From: Paracoccaceae bacterium
GTDB taxonomy: Bacteria; Pseudomonadota; Alphaproteobacteria; Rhodobacterales; Rhodobacteraceae
NCBI GenBank assembly: GCA_013214715.1
Contig: JABSSB010000044.1
Span: 1-12,375, forward strand
Direction: 5' to 3'
Length of the DNA: 12,375 nucleotides
In this document: in pieces, positions 7,115-12,375 of the stretch
Layout: each line of letters starts with the position of its first letter
Position numbering within the stretch: position 1 is the stretch's first letter
The notes under the pieces: model-generated
Databases searched by the model: none
What the model saw: only the letters and a program-made list of their open reading frames with translations
Told to the model about the DNA's origin: nothing
Position numbers and translations under genes: made by a program

Positions 7115-7720
7115 ATGCACCCCAACCCTGCCTTTCGCGGCACCGCGCGCGAGATCAATCTGCGCTTTGCCGCCTTTCGCGGCTTTGGCGTGCTGGTCCT
7201 GTCCGGTGAGCCGACCCCGATGCTGGCGCATGTGCCGTTCCTGTTGGAGGGGGAGGCCGTTGACCTGCATCTGGTCCGTTCCAACCCGATTGCGCGGGCG
7301 TTGAACGAGGGGCCGCTGACCGCGACGCTCGCCGTGTCGGGCCCCGAAGGATACATCTCTCCCGACTGGTATGGGCAGCCCGATCAGGTGCCGACATGGA
7401 ACTATGTCGCCGTTCATCTGACCGGTCAGTTGGCCTTGCGCCCGGCAGAAGAGCTCGAAGACCTGCTGGCGCGGCAATCTGCGGCGTTCGAGGCGCGTCT
7501 GGCCCCGAAACCGGCCTGGACCATGGACAAGATGTCTGACGATGCCAAGGCCAAGCTGATGCGCCAGATCCTGCCCGCGCGGCTGCAGATCACGGGCGTC
7601 GATGGCACCTGGAAGCTGAACCAGAACAAACCCGACAGCGCGCGGCTGGGCGCGACAGATGAAATTGAAAAACAAGACCCTGATCTGGCCGCATTGATGC
7701 GCGACGCCGCGTCACTTTGA
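7115..7720 (+). CDS. PaiB-like FMN-binding protein (putative negative regulator family)
   Basis: The 201-residue soluble protein belongs to the PaiB/FMN-binding split-barrel family (FMN_bind_2). Recognisable pieces are the N-terminal MHPNPAFRG, SNPIARAL, SGPEGYISPDWYG followed by PTWNYVAVHLTGQL, and the C-terminal WKLNQNKPDSARLGA, all in the family order and spacing. PaiB of Bacillus subtilis was described as a negative regulator with PaiA, but many relatives are simply called FMN-binding proteins and no separate DNA-binding domain is visible here. GGAGG lies about 8 bases before the ATG, and the gene starts 15 bases after thiQ, so it is very probably co-transcribed with thiBPQ under the riboswitch. 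That suggests a role in thiamine handling or redox chemistry of a thiamine part, which is inference only. Confidence 0.88.
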   Translation: MHPNPAFRGTAREINLRFAAFRGFGVLVLSGEPTPMLAHVPFLLEGEAVDLHLVRSNPIARALNEGPLTATLAVSGPEGYISPDWYGQPDQVPTWNYVAVHLTGQLALRPAEELEDLLARQSAAFEARLAPKPAWTMDKMSDDAKAKLMRQILPARLQITGVDGTWKLNQNKPDSARLGATDEIEKQDPDLAALMRDAASL

Positions 7721-7757
7721 ATTTAGCTGAAAAAGTGAACTTCTTCCCGTTTCTGCA

Positions 7758-7786
7758 GTTGAAAGAGAACAGGCGGTCTCCCATTT
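7758..7786 (+). promoter_or_regulatory. Heat-shock-sigma (RpoH)-like promoter for the small RNA
   Basis: GTTGAA (7758-7763) and CCATTT (7781-7786) are separated by exactly 17 bases. Alphaproteobacterial RpoH promoters follow CTTGAA-N17/18-CCATWT, so eleven of the twelve positions match. Transcription would begin at about 7793, some 35 bases before the CCTCCTCCC hairpin. In Rhodobacter the related CcsR RNAs are made from RpoH-dependent promoters, which fits. Confidence 0.55.
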
Positions 7787-7807
7787 ATTTCTTGTAACGA
7801 AATAAAT
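7783..7807. repeat. AT-rich perfect 9-bp inverted repeat
   Basis: ATTTATTTC (7783-7791) and GAAATAAAT (7799-7807) flank the loop TTGTAAC. It overlaps the end of the predicted -10 element and the predicted transcription start, which is a natural place for an operator. The AT content is exceptional in this window. As RNA it would only partly be transcribed, so a DNA-level role is more likely than a terminator. Confidence 0.5.
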
Positions 7808-7828
7808 ACTGGTTCCGAAGACACACTC

Positions 7829-7873
7829 GCGCCGCCGCGTCCCTCCTCCCTCCCTCCTCCCAAGCGGCGGCGC
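7829..7873 (+). repeat. 10-bp stem presenting two CCTCCTCCC motifs; G4 motif on the other strand
   Basis: The arms 7829-7838 and 7864-7873 are perfect inverted complements. The loop between them is almost purely pyrimidine. On the minus strand the same tract reads as four GGG runs with spacers of 4, 1 and 4 bases (7841-7861), a canonical G-quadruplex pattern. The symmetry, with a unit repeated around a single T at 7851, suggests duplication of the nine-base motif. Confidence 0.85.
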
Positions 7874-8041
7874 CCCCTGAAAACTTCGAAGATCTGATCC
7901 GGCCATGGTTGGGCTGGGCCTGTCTTTGCACCCAAAAAAGGCCGTTCATAAGGCCTAAGGCGGCAGACCTGTCCCCATGAATGGGACCGGTCCAAGAAGG
8001 TTTGGCTGGATGGGCAGACCAACCCATTATGCCGCCCAACT

Positions 8042-8073
8042 AGCCCCCGCGCGCTGCGTGCGGGGGCTTTTTC
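8042..8073 (+). terminator. Strong intrinsic terminator
   Basis: AGCCCCCGC (8042-8050) pairs with GCGGGGGCT (8060-8068), extended inward by a G-T and a C-G pair, and is followed by TTTTTC. It is the clearest terminator in the window and acts in the plus direction. It closes the small-RNA region and may also end read-through from the thi operon. Confidence 0.93.
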
Positions 8074-8240
8074 TGTTTGAGCCTTCGGCAAGATCCACGG
8101 GTTCAGCGCAGCTGCACAGCAAGGCGATGTAGAGACATGGGTCGATGATCGTGTTTCGTTCTGACAGCCCTGGGCGAACAAAATGACGTCTTCTGAACCC
8201 TGGCCTCAGGATCAATTGATTGTGGCCGTTGGGGCTTTGG

Positions 8241-8464
8241 TCAGCTTAGCATCCGTTCGGCCACATCCGATAACAGGTCTTCGAAGCCTGCATCGCCGCC
8301 CATCTTCGACACATCACCGTCATGCAGAATTAATGACAACCCGTGCAAGAAGCTCCATAGCTGGAAGCTGCGCTTGCGCACCTCGTCCGATTCGGGATCG
8401 GCGCCGATGCAGGAGCAACCTCTCGCAACAGGATGCCAAAGACCTCCTGCCCGCCCTCTATCAA
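8241..8464 (-). pseudogene. TetR-family regulator remnant (C-terminal part, frameshifted)
   Basis: On the minus strand 8399-8241 encodes 52 residues, DPESDEVRKRSFQLWSFLHG, then LSLILHDGDVSK up to the stop. The LWSFLHGLSLILHDG run is the usual ligand-domain helix of one TetR C-terminal type (W-x-x-x-HG). Just upstream in another frame (8464-8402) lies LIEGGQEVFGILLREVAP, which fits the helix expected before it, so at least one frameshift sits near 8400. No DNA-binding helix-turn-helix was found further upstream in any minus frame up to about 8640. The gene is therefore a remnant with its 5' half lost. Its direction is opposite to the exonuclease remnant next to it. The assignment rests on a short segment. 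Confidence 0.6.
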
Positions 8465-8532
8465 CCTGTCATCGCCACCGGATCTGCGGTCACCTGCACC
8501 CTGCCCACGCATTGTGGTCGCCCACCGCTTGA

Positions 8533-9223
8533 GGCGCGGATGACACCGCTGCGCGTGGCGCCGAGCTTGTCGCTCCCGAAGCCGCCCGACCCCTCGTGTT
8601 CGATTTTGACCTGGTTGACCGTCCGCCCAGTTCGGATTTGGCGCTAACTTCGTGCTCTGAGCTGTGCATGGTGGTCTTTGACACTGAAACCACCGGCCTG
8701 TCGCCACAGGATGATGAGATCGTGCAGATCGGTGCGCGTTCTGAATGGTCGGATCGTCGAGGGCGAACAGATCGATCAACTGGTGCATCCGGGCCGGCCG
8801 ATCCCGCCGGGATCAACGCAGGTGCACGGGATCAGCGATGACATAGTCGCCGACGCGCCAAGCATCGACATGGCCGGGGCGGCCCGGCATGAGTTTTCGC
8901 ATGACGCCGTTCTGGTCGCCCACAACGCGCCCTTTGACATGGTTTTCCTGCACCGCATGGACCACGACTGGCCGCATCCGGTTCTGGATACGGTTTTGCT
9001 CTCGGCTGTCCTATTTGGCACGACCGAACAGCATTCTCTGGACGCGCTCTGCGACCGCTTTGGCGTGGTCATTCCACCGGAAGAACGGCACATGGCACTG
9101 GGCGATGCCCGCGCCACGGCCGAGGTGTTATGTCATATGCTGCCGATTCTTGCGGCGCGCGGCTTTAGGACGTTGGAGCAAGGCCAAAGCGAAAGCCGCA
9201 CGCATCGGCGCCTGCACGCTTAA
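8533..9223 (+). pseudogene. DnaQ-like 3'-5' exonuclease remnant (5' truncated, frameshifted)
   Basis: The DEDDh exonuclease domain is split between two frames. Frame one (8533 to about 8736, no start codon needed, preceded by a TGA) gives APEAARPLVFDFDLVDRPP and the Exo I motif VVFDTETTGLSP, then DDEIVQI. Frame two (about 8732 to 9223) gives VRVLNGRIVEGE, HPGRPIPPGSTQVHGISDD, Exo II HNAPFDMVFLHRM, DTVLLSAVLFG and Exo III HMALGDARATAEVL. Together they match the epsilon-like exonucleases of Rhodobacterales that carry a longer N-terminal region, commonly next to a DUF294/CBS protein. The N-terminal region is absent. Catalytic residues survive, so decay is recent or one frameshift is a sequencing error. 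The last codon shares TTAA with the convergent crotonase gene. Confidence 0.85.
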
Positions 9224-10005
9224 CGGCCTTTCCAGACCGGGTCGCGCTTCTCGGCAAAGGCGCGTGCGCCTTCCATCTGGTCGTCGGAATCATAAAGGAT
9301 ATCGACCGACCGGAACTGCCGTTTGGTGATCTTGTTCATCGTGTCCTGAAACTTTGAGTCTTCCGCCTCACGCACAATTTCCTTGATCGCCGCATAAACC
9401 AGCGGCGGGCCAGAGGCGAGCAGGCGCGCCAATTCCCACGCGCGGTCCATCAGTTGATCGGCGGGCAGGATTTCGTTGATCAGGCCCCAGCGCTGCGCCT
9501 CTTCCGCGTTGAACCATCGCCCGGTGAGCAGAAGCTCCATCGCGATGTGATAGGGGATGCGCTTTGGCAGTTTCACCGAAGCCGCGTCCGCCACTGTGCC
9601 GGAGCGAATTTCAGGCAGGGCGAATGTCGCGTGATCGGCGGCCAGGATCATGTCGGCGGACATCGCAACCTCCAGCCCGCCGCCGAAGGCGATCCCGTTG
9701 ACGGCGGCGATGATGGGTTTGTTCATGTCCCGCATTTCCTGCAGGCCGCCAAAGCCGCCAACACCATAATCGCCGTCGACCTCGTCCCCATCTGCGGCGG
9801 CCTTCAGATCCCAGCCGGGGCAGAAGAATTTATCTCCGCCCCCGGTCAGGATTGCCACGCGCAGGTCTGGATCGTCGCGAAAGTCGCGAAAGACCTCGCC
9901 CATGATGCGGCTGGTGACCAGATCGATGGCATTGGCCTTGGGCCGATCCAGGGTGACTTCGAGAATGGCGCCTTCACGGCGTGTGCGGACGGGGCTGGCG
10001 GTCAT
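9220..10005 (-). CDS. caiD: CaiD-like crotonobetainyl-CoA hydratase (carnitinyl-CoA dehydratase)
   Basis: CaiD adds water to crotonobetainyl-CoA to give L-carnitinyl-CoA, or the reverse. The 261-residue product has exactly the length of E. coli CaiD and shares the start LEVTLDRPKANAID, FRDDPDLRVAILTG, the GWDLKAAA segment, KPIIAAVNGIAFGGGLEVAM and the whole end AFAEKRDPVWKGR. The two crotonase acids appear as Glu112 (GGGLEVA) and Glu132 (ALPEIRSG). The stretch after Glu132 reads GTVADAASVKLPK, one residue shorter than the GIVPDSGG-type run of E. coli, so the substrate may not be exactly crotonobetainyl-CoA. It is the last gene of a minus-strand operon, 9 bases after the DJ-1 gene. Family confident, substrate moderate. 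Confidence 0.85.
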   Translation of the reverse strand: MTASPVRTRREGAILEVTLDRPKANAIDLVTSRIMGEVFRDFRDDPDLRVAILTGGGDKFFCPGWDLKAAADGDEVDGDYGVGGFGGLQEMRDMNKPIIAAVNGIAFGGGLEVAMSADMILAADHATFALPEIRSGTVADAASVKLPKRIPYHIAMELLLTGRWFNAEEAQRWGLINEILPADQLMDRAWELARLLASGPPLVYAAIKEIVREAEDSKFQDTMNKITKRQFRSVDILYDSDDQMEGARAFAEKRDPVWKGR

Positions 10006-10014
10006 GTCAGGGCC

Positions 10015-10614
10015 TCATGGTGCAAAAGGGTCATTTTCTGGATCCGGGTTGGGGATGTATTCGGCCCAATGCGCGGCATCTTTGGCAGCCTGTGCGCCGA
10101 TCAGGTCTTTGATCACGTCCAAAGCCATATCCATCCCCGCAGATACCCCGGATGAGGTGTAGACTTTCCCATCCACGACCCAGCGCGCACGCTCTTGCCA
10201 GTCAGGGGCGGGATGCAGGCCTTTGACCCAGTCAAAGGCGATCTTGTTCGTCGTGGCGCGTTTGCCGTCCAGCACGCCCGCCGCAGCCAGAAGCGCCGAT
10301 CCGGTGCAGACAGACATCACCACCTCGGCCTGATCACAGACCTGCGCCAGCCAATCCAGATGCGCTTGATCCACCTGCGCGGCACGCACGCCCCGCCCGC
10401 CGGGGACCAGCACCATGTCATAGCGGTGCCCATCGGCAAACCCTGCCTCGGCCAGCGTGGCAGGACCGCCCGAGGCGGTCATGGGACCGGCATCCGCGGC
10501 GACGGTGACGATGTCGAAATCGTCACGATGCATCGAAAACAGCTCCAACGGGCCATAAAGATCCAGCATTTCGAACCCGTCAAAAATCAGCGCGGCGATG
10601 CGGCGTTTGGTCAT
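10015..10614 (-). CDS. DJ-1/PfpI family protein (isonitrile hydratase-like site)
   Basis: A 199-residue soluble DJ-1/PfpI fold. The nucleophile elbow is VVMSVCTGSALLAAAG with Cys103, and the N-terminal loop FEMLDLYGPLE places Asp18 and Glu15 near it. The Asp in LDLxGP together with Cys-Thr (103-104) is the arrangement used by bacterial isonitrile hydratase, but the same pattern occurs in the DJ-1 domain of GlxA-type regulators; no DNA-binding domain is present here. Members act as hydratases, glyoxalases or of unknown function. The start has GAAGGAT about 8 bases upstream, lying inside the last codons of the acyl-CoA synthetase gene (4-base gap), so the two genes are in one operon. The exact reaction is unknown. 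Confidence 0.85.
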   Translation of the reverse strand: MTKRRIAALIFDGFEMLDLYGPLELFSMHRDDFDIVTVAADAGPMTASGGPATLAEAGFADGHRYDMVLVPGGRGVRAAQVDQAHLDWLAQVCDQAEVVMSVCTGSALLAAAGVLDGKRATTNKIAFDWVKGLHPAPDWQERARWVVDGKVYTSSGVSAGMDMALDVIKDLIGAQAAKDAAHWAEYIPNPDPENDPFAP

Positions 10615-10618
10615 TGTC

Positions 10619-12375
10619 TTATCCTTCTGTCACCCGGATCAGCGCATCCACGGCCACCGCGCGGTGGGGCGTGCAGATCACCGGGTTCAACTCAAGCTCA
10701 CGCAGGGTGTCTGCGTTTTCAATGACATAGGATTGTATGGCGTCAACGAGGTCGAGCAAGGCCAACAGGTCTGCTGCGGCCGAACCCCGATAACCTGAGA
10801 GTAGCGGCGCGATCCGCAACTCCGCGATCATCCCGCTTATCATGTCCCGAGAGGCCGGGATCAGGCAGGAGCGGCTGTCTCGCCAAAGCTCGGTCCAGAT
10901 GCCGCCCGCCCCGATGGTCAACAAGAAGCCATGCGCCGGGTCATGCAGGACAGACACCAACAATTCGGCCACCCCGCCTGTGATCATTTCCTCGACCAGA
11001 ACGCGCGCGGTGCCGATAGAGGCCGCTGCGTTGGGCAAGCTGTCTGATGTGACGTTTAACTGAACGCCGCCGCTATCAGATTTATGGGCCAGACCGACCG
11101 CTTTAACGACAAGCGGCGCGGCCAAATCGCCAATGTCGGGCGCCTTTGCGCAGGTCTCGGTCCGCTTGGGGACATCGACGCCGCAGGCGGCCAGCCGGGA
11201 TTTGGCCTCATCTTCCGGCACGAGCCGAGTTCCATCACCGCTTTGCGGCAAAAGCACCGGCATATCCGACGGTGTTTGAATGGCCGCTGCGGCCTGAATG
11301 GCGCCCAAGGCTTCATGCAACCCCCGAAATGGCACCACACCTCCGGCACGGAGTTGGTCTGCCACGTCCTGAGGCATCAACTCGGCCAGGGTTGCGGCCA
11401 CGGCCATGGGTTTTCCAGTGGCGGCGCGGCTGCGCCGGGCGGCTTCGGTGGCGCAGGCCCAGTCGGTGGCATCGGTGGTGGGATAATCGACAATCGCCAT
11501 TGTCAGCGCCGCATCGCCTTGGGCCATGGCGGTCCAGGTGCGGCTCATCGCGTCGACGTCGCGCCAGATATAGGTGTGGTAATCCAACGGGTTGGCGAGC
11601 GCGACCTTGGCACCCAAGGTGGCACGAAGGTCGGTTTGCTGTGTCTGCGTCAGATCAGGAAATGTCAAAGCCGTGCCGTCGGCCATATCGGCGACCAGCC
11701 CGGCCTCCCCGCCGGAACAGCTGATCGAATTCAATGAGGCCTCGGGCAAGGCGCCGACTTCATGCAGCAGCATGAGGGTTTCAAGGAATGTCGGCACGTC
11801 AAAGACGCGGGCAAAGCCCAACCGCTCCAAAAGCGCCTGCGCCCCGGCGTCGTCCCCGGTAAGGGAGGCTGTATGGCTCACGGCCGCCGCCTGTGCCTGG
11901 GCAGAGCGGCCGGATTTGATCACGATGACCGGTTTGCCGGCCTTGTGTGCGGCACGCGCAAACCTTTCCCATGCGCGCAGATCGCCAAAGCCTTCGACAT
12001 AGAGGCCGATGGCGCTTACCCGGTCATCCGCGACCATGGCCAAGCCCATATCGGCGGCCGAGACCTGAGCCATGTTTCCGCAGGCAATCATATAGGCAAT
12101 GGGCAGACCGCGTGTCTGAAAGGTCATGTTCAGCCCGATATTCGAGCTTTGCGTCAGGATAGCCACGCCGCGGTCCACAGGTTTCAGATCATGCTGATCC
12201 GGCCAGAGGGCCACACCGTCCAGCGCGTTCAGAAAGCCATAGCAATTGGGTCCAAGGATCGGCATGTCGCCTGCCGCTTGCACCAGCTCTGCCTGCAAAT
12301 TGGCGCCTGTGTCATCTTCGGCCAAAGCCTCGGTAAAGCCGGACGCAAAACAAACCGCGCCACCCGCGCCCATGC
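10619..12375 (-). CDS. NDP-forming acyl-CoA synthetase (ACD superfamily), N-terminus cut by window edge
   Basis: At least 585 residues are visible; the true start lies beyond the right edge, since an intact family member needs about 100 more residues of CoA-binding Rossmann domain. Seen in order: the end of the CoA-binding domain (GAVCFASGFTEA, ILGPNCYGFLN), a succinyl-CoA-ligase-like domain (AILTQSSNIGLNMTFQTRGL, ACGNMAQVSAADMG, then VSHTASLTG, where this superfamily carries the phosphorylated-His type motif), a second ligase-like domain (ISCSGGEAGLVADMA, ANPLDYHTYIWRD), and a C-terminal ATP-grasp domain (APLVVKAVGLAHKSDSGGVQ to LRELELNPVIC). These enzymes form an acyl-CoA from an acid, CoA and ATP, giving ADP and phosphate. 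The neighbouring CaiD-like gene suggests carnitine or a related short acid as substrate; this is inference. First visible gene of the operon. Confidence 0.9.
   Translation of the reverse strand, partial: MGAGGAVCFASGFTEALAEDDTGANLQAELVQAAGDMPILGPNCYGFLNALDGVALWPDQHDLKPVDRGVAILTQSSNIGLNMTFQTRGLPIAYMIACGNMAQVSAADMGLAMVADDRVSAIGLYVEGFGDLRAWERFARAAHKAGKPVIVIKSGRSAQAQAAAVSHTASLTGDDAGAQALLERLGFARVFDVPTFLETLMLLHEVGALPEASLNSISCSGGEAGLVADMADGTALTFPDLTQTQQTDLRATLGAKVALANPLDYHTYIWRDVDAMSRTWTAMAQGDAALTMAIVDYPTTDATDWACATEAARRSRAATGKPMAVAATLAELMPQDVADQLRAGGVVPFRGLHEALGAIQAAAAIQTPSDMPVLLPQSGDGTRLVPEDEAKSRLAACGVDVPKRTETCAKAPDIGDLAAPLVVKAVGLAHKSDSGGVQLNVTSDSLPNAAASIGTARVLVEEMITGGVAELLVSVLHDPAHGFLLTIGAGGIWTELWRDSRSCLIPASRDMISGMIAELRIAPLLSGYRGSAAADLLALLDLVDAIQSYVIENADTLRELELNPVICTPHRAVAVDALIRVTEG

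Larger units (their letters stand above)
7793..8073 (+). ncRNA. Candidate small RNA with double CCUCCUCCC loop (CcsR/cuckoo-like)
   Basis: About 280 bases without a plausible protein on either strand, bounded by an RpoH-like promoter and a strong terminator. Part 1 (7829-7873) is a perfect 10-bp stem, GCGCCGCCGC with GCGGCGGCGC, holding a 25-base loop with two copies of CCTCCTCCC (7842-7850 and 7853-7861). Part 2 (about 7900-8036) is folded further: AGGCC/GGCCT (7949-7955 region), GACCTGTCCCCAT with ATGGGACCGGTC (7966-7992), and GGCGGCA (7959-7965) with TGCCGCC (8030-8036). CCUCCUCCC is complementary to Shine-Dalgarno sequences. Rhodobacter CcsR (cuckoo) RNAs show this motif in two separate loops, so the family link is by motif, not by overall layout. 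Exact ends and whether it is one RNA or a processed precursor are unknown. Confidence 0.6.

Noticed and set aside
6305..7675. Minus-strand 456-residue open frame opposite thiQ and the PaiB-like gene
   Set aside because: Shadow of two well-supported plus-strand genes; composition dominated by Gln, Arg, Gly and His without domain features.
7829..7873. CRISPR or tandem-repeat array reading of the CCTCCT tract
   Set aside because: Only two short units with no spacers; the flanking perfect inverted repeat indicates a stem-loop.
7785..8039. Minus-strand 84-residue open frame across the small-RNA locus
   Set aside because: No ribosome site or family likeness, and the plus-strand stem-loops and terminator give a better account of the region.
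8211..8220. 10-bp palindrome ATCAATTGAT
   Set aside because: Short, isolated and downstream of the TetR remnant; no partner or gene start nearby, so chance is sufficient.
8183..8647. Plus-strand 154-residue open frame
   Set aside because: The translation looks random, it has no ribosome site, and it lies across the TetR remnant and the start of the exonuclease remnant, which explain the sequence better.

Overview
This GC-rich window looks like a chromosomal piece of an alphaproteobacterium, most likely a member of the Rhodobacterales (Roseobacter/Rhodobacter type). The reasons are the codon and base use, the character of the proteins (a CaiD-like crotonase, a DUF294-associated type of DnaQ exonuclease, a roseobacter-like EamA permease) and a Rhodobacterales-style small-RNA element with CCUCCUCCC motifs. 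The placement is inferred from protein character, not from a search.

Layout. 1-180 (-): the first 60 codons of a fasciclin (FAS1) domain protein. 398-3146 (-): a compact set, aroC (chorismate synthase), an HD-domain hydrolase overlapping its 3' end, and an EamA/DMT permease, followed by a hairpin plus T-rich tract at 335-367 that could end transcription. 3147-3768: about 620 bases without a convincing gene but rich in hairpins. 3769-7720 (+): a thiamine uptake operon led by a clear TPP riboswitch, then thiB (periplasmic binding protein), thiP (permease) and thiQ (ATPase) in overlapping order, then a PaiB-like FMN-binding protein 15 bases downstream. 7721-8073 (+): a probable small-RNA locus with a heat-shock-sigma-like promoter, a 10-bp stem that presents two CCTCCTCCC anti-Shine-Dalgarno motifs in one loop, a further folded segment and a strong intrinsic terminator. 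8241-9223: gene decay, with a TetR-family C-terminal remnant (-) and a DnaQ-like exonuclease (+), each lacking its 5' part and each frameshifted. 9220-12375 (-): an acyl-CoA operon, an NDP-forming acyl-CoA synthetase (runs off the right edge), a DJ-1/PfpI protein and a CaiD-like crotonobetainyl-CoA hydratase.

How the parts work together. The thi block is a regulated importer: TPP binding to the leader RNA would expose less of the thiB ribosome site, because a 7-bp stem (3875-3881 with 3904-3910) covers it. The right-hand operon suggests activation of a carnitine-like or other short acid to its CoA ester followed by hydration/dehydration. The aroC block is housekeeping.

The best candidate for something undescribed is the small-RNA locus at about 7758-8073. 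It resembles the CcsR/'cuckoo' RNAs of Rhodobacter, but it carries both anti-SD motifs in one 25-nt loop instead of in two separate hairpins, and it is joined to a second structured domain. No tRNA, rRNA, CRISPR array or intact mobile element was seen.
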